Shown: positions 45,531-54,400 of the stretch, piece by piece
How the letters are laid out: every line of letters begins with the position of its first letter
How positions within the stretch are numbered: position 1 is the first letter of the stretch
Source: Nothopassalora personata
Lineage: Eukaryota; Ascomycota; Dothideomycetes; Mycosphaerellales; Mycosphaerellaceae
Assembly: GCA_033816765.1 (NCBI GenBank)
Contig: CM066292.1
Coordinates: 372,001 to 436,000 of the forward strand
DNA: 64,000 bases
Direction: 5' to 3'
Notes under the pieces: generated by a model
Seen by the model: only the letters and a program-made list of their open reading frames with translations
Databases searched by the model: none
What the model was told of the DNA's origin: nothing
Position numbers and translations under genes: made by a program

Positions 45531-47488
45531 TGGTCTGTGTCAACGCGGCGGTGTCCCTCTTCTTCGCACTTCAGACACCGATTCTGGTCGATGCATTCTT
45601 GGGCTCGAGTCGCATCCAGAGGCTGGATGTGCTGATACTGCTGAGGACGGTCAGCCCACTTGGTCTTAGCATTCGGGTTGGTAGTGGTGTTCGTGTTGCC
45701 TCCACCGCTCGAAGTGCTATCCTTCTTGTCATCGCCACCCTTGGTGTTCTTCTTGTCACCTTGGGTCTTGTTGCTGGTCTTGCCGTGCTTAAGGTCGTAG
45801 GCTTCAAACTTGTCCTCGTAATCGTACAGTGCTGAGACAACTTGTTCGAGAGTCATCTTGGCCGTATCCTCGTTCATAATGCGGTTGTCGTAGCGCGCAT
45901 TCAGCTTGCGGAGTAAGAAGTCCTTCTCGAGCTTCTTCTCCTCGGCGCCGTTGTCCAGATTGACGATGTCGGCGTTCTCGCGGAAGGATGGGTAGAAGTC
46001 GCTGAACTTCTCCTTGTCGCCTTGCTGAAGAGTGTTGAGCTTGGTCATGGCGTTGGCGTGGGCGTTGCGGGTGCCGTAGCGCTTAGCCAGATCCTCCATC
46101 ATCTCATCAACGGAGGCATACTGGGTAGTTGTGCCATCCGTGGACTTGGTGAGACTAGGAATCTTTGAGTCGACATATGTCCAAGCGCCGTTCTTCAGCC
46201 AGCTCTGGACGTTTTGAAGGGAGTCCTTTACTGTACGGTACTTGGATGCTTGCAGCTTAGCTTCAGCAGCACGCTGCCATTCTTGAAACTTGATGTCGTC
46301 GCTCTTCGGGTCGAACTTGGTAGGGGCCTTCGGTTCGGTAGAAGACTTGATGCCGGTAGTCATGTTGGCATCATATGTGGTGTATGCCGAGATGGGGTTG
46401 CCATCTGAGTCCGTCTTCTTACTAGCCCTCTCGCGACTACCGCTCTTGCGACTGTTCTTGCGGTTCTTGTCCTTGTCACCATCCTCGTCGTCCGAAGAGT
46501 CAGACGAATCAGGATCTCCGTTGTTCTTCGTGGGCTTGCCGGACTTCTGAGGCTTGTTTGGCTTGCCGCCATTCTGGCGACGCTCCAGCGACTCTTCGGA
46601 CTCCGTTCTCTGCGGAGGTGGGTCCTGTTTCTCCTTGGACCGCCCTCGTTCCTTCTTTTGCTTCTCGAGCTCAGCAATGCGTTCCTCGGCAGCTACAAGC
46701 TTGGCCTCAGCTGCCTTGCACTGGGTGCGGTACAGCTTCTTAGCTTCCGTGGCCTTGGCCGTATCAGCCTTGGCTTGGATAAGTTCATCGGGGTCGACGT
46801 TGATGGTGTTATCGTGCTTTGCGATCTCCTCCTTCAACTTGGTGATTTCCTCCTTGAGAGTGGTGTTCTCCGCTTGTTCCTCACCAATCGCATCCTCGAG
46901 TCGGTCCATCTGGTCCTTTGCATCTTGCGCCTTACGGAGGTTGATGCGGTTGGCCATCTCGAGTGTCGCATTTAGTTTGTGTGTGCGGCGATGGTCTGAC
47001 TCGATGTCGCACAGGATCTTGTGGATCGCTTGAGGGTGGTCGTTGACCGTCTTCTTGAACTTATCGGCGTTCAGCCCATTCAGTGAGTCAAAAGCTTCCT
47101 GGAAGTTGTCGATAGTAACCCTCCTCTCAGGTGCGCTTGCACTCGTGCCCGCTCCTTCGTCTTCTGTCTCATCCTCGATGAACTCGTGCCCGCACAGATC
47201 AGCCAAGTTCAGTTCTGTTTCGGCTTCCTCCTCTTCAATCTCTTGGAGTTGGTCGAACACTTTCTTATGCTGCTTGCGGTACTGGTTGTTCTCGTCGAGG
47301 AGCTTGTTCACAATATCCTCTTCTCGTCCTTGGGTCTGAGTCGCCTGGGCTGGGTTCGCGCTGTTGGGATCCGGCGGATCAGGTGGGAGGGTGAAGAAGG
47401 ATGATCTACTAAGGGACGCGCGATGGACGCGTCGGTCAGTGTTCTCTGCGCCTGCGCCTGGCGCGCCGGTGCCGGTGGGTCTTGCCAT
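45416..47488 (-). CDS. gag: Gag polyprotein
   Basis: 690 codons. A Pro-rich N-terminus is followed by a long acidic/charged coiled-coil-like segment (about 60-290). Next comes a Ser/Lys/Glu/Arg-rich linker (about 290-380), a retrotransposon capsid-like region (about 400-570: KFQEWQRAAEAKLQ...FSDFYPSFRENADIV) and a single zinc knuckle at 638-654. The knuckle CLKCEEEGHRRVDTDQC is C-x2-C-x4-H-x7-C, longer than the usual x4 before the last Cys. A basic, Asn/Gly-rich tail ends the protein. It should form the virus-like particle and bind RNA. The leader is about 150 nt. The stop TAG (45416-45418) lies just after the frameshift site. Confidence 0.92.
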   Translation of the reverse strand: MARPTGTGAPGAGAENTDRRVHRASLSRSSFFTLPPDPPDPNSANPAQATQTQGREEDIVNKLLDENNQYRKQHKKVFDQLQEIEEEEAETELNLADLCGHEFIEDETEDEGAGTSASAPERRVTIDNFQEAFDSLNGLNADKFKKTVNDHPQAIHKILCDIESDHRRTHKLNATLEMANRINLRKAQDAKDQMDRLEDAIGEEQAENTTLKEEITKLKEEIAKHDNTINVDPDELIQAKADTAKATEAKKLYRTQCKAAEAKLVAAEERIAELEKQKKERGRSKEKQDPPPQRTESEESLERRQNGGKPNKPQKSGKPTKNNGDPDSSDSSDDEDGDKDKNRKNSRKSGSRERASKKTDSDGNPISAYTTYDANMTTGIKSSTEPKAPTKFDPKSDDIKFQEWQRAAEAKLQASKYRTVKDSLQNVQSWLKNGAWTYVDSKIPSLTKSTDGTTTQYASVDEMMEDLAKRYGTRNAHANAMTKLNTLQQGDKEKFSDFYPSFRENADIVNLDNGAEEKKLEKDFLLRKLNARYDNRIMNEDTAKMTLEQVVSALYDYEDKFEAYDLKHGKTSNKTQGDKKNTKGGDDKKDSTSSGGGNTNTTTNPNAKTKWADRPQQYQHIQPLDATRAQECIDQNRCLKCEEEGHRRVDTDQCPLRDVARRPFAPGYNPSNNRRNGGGNANNNGGAGNA
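45422..45428 (-). promoter_or_regulatory. -1 ribosomal frameshift slippery site GGGAAAC
   Basis: In the gag frame the heptamer reads G GGA AAC (X XXY YYZ). After a -1 slip it reads GGG AAA and continues CGC CTA GTC into pol, giving G-K-R-L-V exactly as in the pol frame. The gag stop follows two codons later. Gag-Pol would be about 2350 residues. Confidence 0.82.
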
Positions 47489-47626
47489 TGCTGCTGTGTT
47501 AGCTATGACCTACTTCAAGGTGCGACTCAGTCGAGTCCAACACCTGATCTCAGCACCTTGTGCTGTCGCGGTTTCTCTGCAATCTCCCGAATGCAGCTTC
47601 TCGTGTCTCTCTACACGTTGGTGATG

Positions 47627-47636
47627 ATCTATTCGA
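47627..47636 (-). promoter_or_regulatory. Chromovirus primer-binding site, self-priming type
   Basis: On the minus strand tcgaatagat begins two bases after the 5' LTR. It is exactly complementary to atctattcga inside the LTR, complement(47681-47690), 52 nt from the LTR end. No TGG-type tRNA complement is present. It fits priming by the mRNA's own 5' end (Tf1/sushi group). An internal tRNA T-arm fragment (TTCGAA) is a weaker alternative. Confidence 0.65.
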
Positions 47637-47638
47637 AG

Positions 47639-47831
47639 TGTCACAAGCAGGTGCAAGCACGTGGTCGGATAAGGTACAAGTCGAATAGATAGCTATCTAA
47701 GAGAGGCGCGGAGAGCGCGAGATACTTAAGGGAGCGCCAAGCCGATTAGTCAGCGGCTTAGTCAGCGGCGCGCTTGTGGTGCCCACGCACGTGCGCGCGG
47801 ATCGAGGTGAATGGGCGCCGGTACGGTGACA
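47639..47831 (-). mobile_element. Chromovirus 5' LTR
   Basis: 193 bp, identical to the 3' LTR. As promoter it holds a TATA-like TTAAGTAT at complement(47722-47729), 32-39 nt upstream of the inferred RNA start at 47690, and the repeated ttagtcagcggc motif in U3. Confidence 0.92.
47722..47729 (-). promoter_or_regulatory. TATA-like box of the chromovirus
   Basis: TTAAGTAT on the minus strand, 32-39 nt before the position where the self-priming model puts the RNA 5' end. Spacing is right for a TATA element; the call depends on that model. Confidence 0.45.
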
Positions 47832-47836
47832 TAAGC
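47832..47836. repeat. Chromovirus target-site duplication, right (taagc)
   Basis: Partner of 40288-40292. Confidence 0.9.
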
Positions 47837-47852
47837 TCGTTATTTACTTACA
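47837..47852 (+). mobile_element. Copia-family LTR split by the chromovirus (right part)
   Basis: The last 16 bp of the LTR begun at 40072, ending tatttacttaca, the RIPed equivalent of the tatttatttaaca end of the copia LTR at 53183. Confidence 0.6.
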
Positions 47853-48283
47853 TCCGCTATATAATCGAATAGCCGATATAACATAAGTGCGTTACGTCTA
47901 CTCTTTATTACATCTTTAGAGCTCTAATCTATCGGATCCTTCGTCTAATGCCTACTCTTCGAGTCTTAACTAATATAAAATTAAGTACTATAGTACTGCA
48001 TAACTAATGCACTAAGCTAATACTTTATCAGTATTCTATTAGTACGGGAGGATGTCCTAACGGAAGCTTAAACACAAACTAGCGGTATAAAGTTATTTAT
48101 AAATCCTATATCTTATCCCTATCGTACCGTATAGATAAACATTCTTATGTACGTAAAGTATATATACTCTCCTTATATAGAAAGTCCTCCCTTATCATAA
48201 TAACTCGTATCTCTACCTAGAAGTAGATTCGGACCTAATAGTACGATATTACATCTATCTCTCTACGATCGCTCTACTCTATA
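47853..48283. other. RIP-degraded DNA, unassigned
   Basis: 430 bp between the copia LTR remnant and the next copia element. No coding potential. The expected copia leader after the LTR is not recognisable. The last five bases (ctata) are the target duplication of the next element. Confidence 0.45.
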
Positions 48284-48521
48284 TATTAGATTTAGCCGTC
48301 GCTAACCCGATATATCGGCGTCGGTATATAGGATTTATCTACGTAATAGGATTTACTAGTGCGCTCTATAGCATTTACTTACGTACCATGTAAGTTAATA
48401 CTTACGCGTACTCCTTAGTATAGAAGGCTATATAAGGACACCCTTATTCACCTATAGATAGCATTAATAACAATATAAATAGGTTATTCAATTACTTCAC
48501 TTCTTATTTATTTATTTAATA
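48284..48521 (+). mobile_element. Copia 5' LTR
   Basis: 238 bp, TATTAGATTTAGCCGTCGC...TTATTTAATA, the RIPed version of TGTTAG...TTTAACA seen in the 3' LTR. The leader gttatacgcccaaa follows; a TGG-type primer site may have been mutated. Confidence 0.85.
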
Positions 48522-49361
48522 GTTATACGCCCAAATAAGCGCTACTAGTCTAAAAACAGCCTAGTACTAAAGCTTTTAGCTAATCCGATAACTTTCCCCG
48601 CATTTTAAAAACTCTATCTAACGTTACCTCCCGAATTTAGTAAAGCCGAGAACTTTCCCCGGATTTTAGAAACTCTATCTAACGTTACCTCTCGAATTCT
48701 AGCTTATAATCGCCGAGCCTAGTACGGTAGAATAGCGAATACTATAGGTATTTCGGTATATAAAACGGCAATACATTCGCTATAGGGTAATTTAACCCCT
48801 ACGATTCCGAATCTACAATTGGATTTACGATAGGACTACCGGTTACCGAGAAAATAGCCGATAAAACATACGAGGCTACTACTATTACGCCTAAAGGCTT
48901 CCCTATCCTATCGGATACTAATTATCCAATGCGGATTAACTTACTAGAGGACTTCCTAGGATAGAAGAAACTTCAGGACGTCTATAAAGGGAAGGGAGAT
49001 TCTAGAGAAAGGGGAATAGACGAAAAGAAAGCTAGTGCTATTTCTACTATTAAAGCACTTACGGGTACTAAGAGAGTACACCTAATAGGTCTACGCGACC
49101 CGAAAGAAGCCCTCGATAAACTCGAGGTAATATATTTGACGATAAGTATAGAAAGAATTTCGAACCTACTTACGAAATTCTATAACTATACCGCGGGTTC
49201 TACTATCGATATTACGGCCTCGCAGTTAACGCAACTCGTAAACGAAATACGCGTTATAAATAGCGAAGAAGCGCCTACCGATACTGTAAAAAAGAGTATC
49301 CTATTAGGATACCTACCCGACGAATACGACAATTTTCGAACGGCTATTAAGGCTATAGGCC

Positions 49362-49375
49362 TTTCGAAGATTTCC
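49362..49375. repeat. Target-site duplication, short retroelement copy C (left)
   Basis: tttcgaagatttcc, repeated exactly at 50143-50156. Confidence 0.88.
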
Positions 49376-49453
49376 GTCGTCCTATAGAGAGCGCCTTCAC
49401 GCGGCGGACGACGTAAGTATCTTCGTTACGACGAAGAGAAACTAAGACTCTCT
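49376..49453 (+). ncRNA. HDV-like self-cleaving ribozyme, copy C (predicted)
   Basis: Numbering from the element's first base: P1 GTCGTCC (1-7) pairs with GGACGAC (31-37); P3 GCC (18-20) pairs with GGC (28-30), closing the 7-nt loop UUCACGC. That loop keeps the U-n-C-n-C-G-C pattern of the delta ribozyme L3, and C23 can pair with G38 (P1.1). A 7-nt linker (38-44) precedes P4 UCUUCGU/ACGAAGA (45-51/56-62) with loop UACG. J4/2 holds CUAA with candidate catalytic C67. P2 AGAGAG (11-16) pairs with CUCUCU (73-78). The lengths of P1, its position 31-37 and the linker equal those of the genomic delta ribozyme. Self-cleavage would leave exactly the observed 5' end. Confidence 0.7.
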
Positions 49454-50142
49454 CTCTCGAAAAATACAAGCCTACTCGACTCGAAACAAGAAAAGACAGG
49501 TCGGACGAACCGAACGAACGAGATACGCTCAAAATCTACAAACAAGAACTCCGGAACTGCGAGAAGGGAAAGCGACGTACATAGCGTACACGTCGCTCGA
49601 ACAACGAAGGCGCTGTCTACCTGTCGTCCCGGCAAACCACGTAAACTGCCGGCTGGAACCAAGAGAGGCGTTTAGGGGCGCAAACCACGTATACTGCACG
49701 GCTGGAACCAAGAGAGGCCGAGGGGGGGGACGACAGCGAGGCCACTGCGACCGAGGAGCTACACTCGAGACCGGAGAACGCGACTGGATTGAAACAGAGG
49801 CAACGGGTGTTTCTTGGGATTTTGCTCGGTGCGTACGGGTACGGCCGGCTTGGCTTTTTAAAAACAAGAACGAGACACGGGCGCAAAACTTGTCTCGCCC
49901 GGGGCAAGGCGACAAACCGCAATTCTCGACAAGACACGACTACCGGGTACGCGCGTACTACGCCGCAATATATTCGATTTACGGTTCGAATAGCGAGCGT
50001 TGCTCGCATCTTTTAAGGAGTTTTTACGTCCGGGGTACGACGGGGCTTTTCTCCTTCTCTCAAATTTTGGTCTCGTTCTCGAGACCCGTGTTGCATAGTC
50101 TTTGACTCAAATAGCACGTTAATGGAATAATCAATCAATCAA
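49376..50142 (+). mobile_element. Short non-autonomous retroelement, copy C
   Basis: 767 bp, plus orientation, gtcgtcctatag...aatcaatcaatcaa, between 14-bp duplications in copia gag. The internal tandem duplication has a period of 48 bp, with gcaaaccacgta at 49632 and 49680. A 3' stem-loop GGTCTCG-TTCT-CGAGACC lies at 50069-50086. No conserved ORF: the frames seen in copies A, B and C differ at their ends because of 1-bp homopolymer indels. Sequence identity with A and B is near complete. It is longer than most SINEs and has no clear A/B-box pair at its head. Confidence 0.87.
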
Positions 50143-50156
50143 TTTCGAAGATTTCC
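50143..50156. repeat. Target-site duplication, short retroelement copy C (right)
   Basis: A second copy of tttcgaagatttcc; the copia gag frame resumes here. Confidence 0.88.
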
Positions 50157-50399
50157 TTCGAAGACTTAGTCTCTAAACTTAGGGACGTCAAACTAGGGCT
50201 TAAGAAGCCGTCTAGGGAAGACGACTTAGCCCGATATACGGGGAGTACTAAGCTAAAGGCGAAGTATAGCCCTAAGAAGGATAATCGCCCTAATAGATAT
50301 AAGGGCGAATGTACCTATTATAAGAAGTCCGGACATAAAAGGAAGTATTGCTATAAGCGTAACGGAAAACCTAGATCCGCCTTACTACCTATAAGAGTG

Positions 50400-52900
50400 A
50401 GGTCTACAAGGAATTTAGCTCCTGGAAACAAGACGTCGAGAGAAAGATAGGCGAAAAAGTAAGGGCAATTTAACGTAATAATGCCGTAGAACTTATTAAG
50501 TTAGGCGAAGGGTATAAAGACATAACTATTAAGCCTACTATACCTTATACCCCGGAGTAGAACGGGACCGCCGAACGACTTAATAGGACCCTAATTACTA
50601 TTGCTAGGGCAATGCTTTCCGAAAGCGGTTTACCTAAGCAACTGTAGGGCGAGGCTATATATATAGCCTATTACCTTCGAAACCGGTTACCTACGAAGGG
50701 CCTAGAGGTTACCCCCGAAGAGCTTTATAGCGGTCGTCGATCTACGGTAGTACACCTAAGAGCTTTCGGGTGTATTTATTACCCTAATATCCCTAAGGTA
50801 AAAAGGAGGGATAAGCTATCTAATACCGCATTTACCGGCATATTCGTAGGCTACGCTCCGACTCCTAAGCAATATCGAGTATATAACCCTCGAACCGGAG
50901 CCGTAGGCCTATACTTCTCTCTCGAATTCGACGAAAAGTCGTTATATAACGATCTAAAACTAGACGATGTCTATACGGAGACATATACTTTACGGGACTA
51001 TAAGGACAAGGAGGCCTTAGATTTTAACCTACTAGATATCCCTATAGAGTCCTATAGGGATAGCAAGCAAGACCGCAAAAAAATAGGCGACGAGGGGCGA
51101 GGATAGGGCCCCCTATAAGGCGAAAGTCGAGGACAGGCCCCCTTATAAAATACTATAGTCGACAATCCTATTATAGACGAAGAACAAGACTACCCCCGAA
51201 GGTCTATACGAGTCGTACGACGCCCGGAACGCCTAATAGAACAATTACGGCTAGTTAATAATAAGAAGGCCTATAAAATACCTACCCCTAGGACCTATAA
51301 CGAGGCTATAAAAGGCGACTACGCTAGGGAATAGTAAGACGCTATTAAGGACCACTTTAAGTCCTTAGATTCGACCGGAACTTAGACCGAATAAGATATA
51401 CCTAGCGATATAAACCTCGTAGTTCTAAAATGGGTTTTTAAGGTTAAGACCTTACCTAACGGACAACTAGACAAATTTAAAGCACGTCTAGTAGTAAAGG
51501 GATTTACGAAACAATACGGGATCGATTACTTCGAGACCTTTAGCCCCGTAGTCCGTTTAGAAAGCCTACGACTTCTTCTAGCTATTGCGGCCTTACGAGG
51601 CTACATAGCGCATTAAATGGACGTTATTAGCGCCTATCTACTAGGAGAGCTTACCGAGGACGTTTATCTATCTATCCCCGAAGGGTACGAGAGTTCCGGA
51701 GAGCCGGTAAAGAGGGAGAGATACCTAAAACTAAATAAAGGTGTCCTAGGCCTAAAATAAAGCGGCCGAGTTTAGAATAAGACTATTACGGATTTCTTCG
51801 CCGACTACGGACTCTACGCTATCCCCGCCGACCATTCTATCTTCGTTAATAAAGGGTATACTATTATAGTTGCCCTATACGTAGACGATTTACTTATTTT
51901 AGCAAAAGACAAAAAAATACTACTACCGCTTAAGAAGGCACTTACCGAGCGCTTCGAGATAAAGGACGGAGGCCTAGTAACGCTACTTCTAGGTTACCAA
52001 ATATCCTATAGTAAGGACGGGTCTATACGCCTCGATTAAAAGCATTATATCAAAAATACACTTAGGGATCTTAGCCTCGATATAGATACTACCTTTAGTA
52101 TACCTATACCGGCAAACGGATACTCGAATCTTACGCCTAAAGAGCCTAACAAAGGCTTATCCGAAGCCTCTAAATACTAAACCCTCGTTAGGAAATTAAA
52201 TTAGCTAGTAAGAGCGTCTAGAATAGACGTATCTTTTACGACATAAAGACTAAGCTAATACGCGCATAACCCGGTAAATCGACACTTCGAGGGAGGTATC
52301 TATTGCCTTAAAGTACTTAGCCGATACGCGGGATAGTGCTATCGTCTTTAAACCGAACAGTAATACCCTACTAAACCTATATTCGGATTCGGACTACGGG
52401 GCGGACATTTCTAGACGGTCTATAATAGGATATACGTCTATACTAGTAGGAGCACCTATATCTTAGTTCTCTAAGCTATAAAGATTGTTATCTACGTCAC
52501 TACCAAAGCGGAATACCTAGCTCTAGCCTACGCTACGAAAGAGGTAATTTAGATTCGTTCTTTTCTAGAATAAATAGGCTATATGTCTCCCGAGGATCTT
52601 AGGACCCCTACGACAATGTACGGAGATAATAAAGTAAGTATAGCCTTAGTAAAGAACCCGGAATTCCACGCTAGGACGAAGTATATCGATATTATAGCAC
52701 ATTTTGTCCGAGAGTAATACGAAGCTAAATAAGTCGAGATTACCTATTTCCCGACTATCAAGTAGCTTGCCCACTTCCTAACAAAGTCCCTTAGTAAGTA
52801 AAAGTACATTACTAATGCTACTAAGCTTCTAGTATTACCTAGGAGGGCAAAATAGCTAGTACTTACTAGTAACAGCGATATAGGGACGGCGACGACAATA
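50400..52900 (+). pseudogene. Copia integrase C-terminal part, RT and RNase H
   Basis: It begins within the integrase core (VYKEFSSWKQDVERK, then YTPExNGTAERLNRTL at about 50550-50600). The RT is near 51470-52100 (FKARLVVKGFTKQYGIDYFETFSPV, catalytic YVDDLLI at about 51878-51900, intact). RNase H follows to about 52800. Protease, the integrase HHCC finger and the first core Asp are missing between the gag knuckle and 50400, without an insertion at the junction. Scattered TAG/TAA stops. Non-functional. Confidence 0.8.
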
Positions 52901-52945
52901 TAGTACTTCGTACTACCTTTAGGGGCTAGTCTAAAGCAGGGGGAG

Positions 52946-53183
52946 TGTTAGATTTAGCCGTCGCTAGCCCAATATATCGGCGTCGGCATATAGGATTTAT
53001 CTACATAATAGGGTTTACTAGTACGCTCTATAGCATTTACTTACGTACTATGTAAGTTAATGCTTACGCGTACTCCTTAGTATAGAAGGGTATATAAGGA
53101 CACCCTTATTTACCTATAGATAGTATTAATAACAATATAAATAGGTTATTTGATTACTTTACTTCTTATTTATTTATTTAACA
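52946..53183 (+). mobile_element. Copia 3' LTR
   Basis: 238 bp, TGTTAGATTTAGCCGTCGC...TTATTTAACA, the least mutated copy of this LTR family here, preceded by a G-rich polypurine tract and followed by ctata. Confidence 0.88.
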
Positions 53184-53188
53184 CTATA

Positions 53189-54400
53189 TAACTACTACTA
53201 GATCGGACGACTATAGTACGCTTCTCGAGATGTCTACCGCTAATCCGTAAGTCTACGATACTAAAGGAATAACTAGGATCTAGTCGTTCTAAGCTATAGG
53301 ATTCGTAGCTAGCGAGACTAAACTCTATCTCGGGCGAAGCCGCTATAATACGTCGTCTTAGGTAGTACCGTAATCTACGAACGAGGATGCTTACTATACG
53401 GAGACGCTAGCCGTAATAGAGATACTATAAACTAACGTTATATAGCTTACGCTTAGCTTATAGCCTATAAGTCCGGAGGTCTCTCGAGAAAGTGCTTCCA
53501 ACCTACTACTATCCCTCTATCCCTTCTCGGAGGATACGATAATCTTAGGGTTATTAAATAACGCATAATAAGAATAGTAAAGTAGGTAGTATTTAGCGAT
53601 AAGCTAGATGCTGTCGCTCGAGCTCCTTTACTAGCGACTATTTAACTTAGTTTTATTTACGCTACTCTCTACGTTATAGCATAAGCTGTTATTTATCTTA
53701 GAGACTAGTTTACAATTCTTTAAGGTATATACGACATTGCTTTACTTATACAACGTTTATAGTGCTTACTAAAGCTACTAACTTACTAAACATGCTTACG
53801 AACAAAGGTAAGAAATAAGGTCGGAAGGGCTTTTAAGCAAGTAAAGTAAGTATAATCTATCGACATGTAGGATTCTATTGATAAAGCATAAGAATATAAC
53901 TTACTTACATCGATCGCCGTCCTTATAAACGCTCTCTACTATATATAGGAAGACGGGCCTTAAGAAGCGAGAGAATTGAGAGTTAACTAGAACTTCCGTA
54001 GCTAGGAAGCTTCCTATACTAGTAATAACTACCCCTACGTTTTTAATACTCGCCTAAACGTAGGTAGAGCGGTGTAGATGCTAGCGGTGTCTATAGTCTC
54101 GATTATACCGTGCCGCTTTTGTAGGCCCCCTAATAGTATATAGTATATTCGTAAATCAAGTACATAGTAGTAGCGTCACTTAATCGAAGGAGAGGTAGTA
54201 GTAAGTGTACTCGTTACCGGCATACGTTAGGAACATGTTCGAGATGTCGACCTTATCTTATATATCTTAATAAAATAGAAACATGTCGTAGGCGCTCTTT
54301 TATCGCAATGCCACTGTCGCCGTGGCCGCTTGTCGTAAACGAATCTACGGGTAGAATGTTCGATGCTTAGTGTCAATGTAAATGTGGTGTACCGAAAGAA
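53189..54400. other. RIP-degraded DNA, unassigned
   Basis: About 1.2 kb of RIPed DNA continuing from the copia target site. No domain is seen. Composition changes within about 100 bp near 54400 to ordinary sequence, marking the edge of the RIPed block. Confidence 0.5.

Larger units (their letters stand above)
40293..47831 (-). mobile_element. Intact Ty3/gypsy chromovirus, 7539 bp
   Basis: A complete, un-RIPed LTR retrotransposon in minus orientation: 5' LTR (47639-47831), primer site, gag, frameshift, pol with chromodomain, polypurine tract and 3' LTR (40293-40485). The two 193-bp LTRs are identical as far as I can read, both ORFs are open and 5-bp duplications flank it, so the insertion is recent and the copy may be active. 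It lies inside a copia LTR in otherwise RIPed DNA. It is related to but clearly distinct from gypsy-B in Pol sequence. Confidence 0.95.
48890..50400 (+). pseudogene. Copia gag, split by short retroelement copy C
   Basis: The best frame runs before the insertion (49136-49375: ...NEIRVINSEE...GYLPDEYDNFRTAIKAIG) and resumes after 50142 with ISFEDLVSKLRDVKLGLKKP. It ends in a knuckle CTYYKKSGHKRKYCYKR near 50310-50360, where a former Cys and Asp became Tyr. The 14-bp duplication tttcgaagatttcc marks the insertion. Very few stops occur in the first part, so RIP is lighter than in the copy at 35 kb. Confidence 0.75.
48284..53183 (+). mobile_element. Ty1/copia element, internally deleted, with a nested insertion
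   Basis: The element carries 238-bp LTRs at 48284-48521 and 52946-53183 and a ctata duplication (48279-48283, 53184-53188). A polypurine tract (aaagcaggggga) precedes the 3' LTR, and gag-int-RT-RNase H lie in the copia order. Short retroelement copy C sits in gag. Without it the element is about 4.1 kb, roughly 1 kb short of a typical full-length copia. RIP is moderate, with long readable frames between stops. Confidence 0.85.

Noticed and set aside
49136..49387. An independent 83-codon host gene
   Set aside because: It is the copia Gag frame, cut by the short-retroelement insertion.
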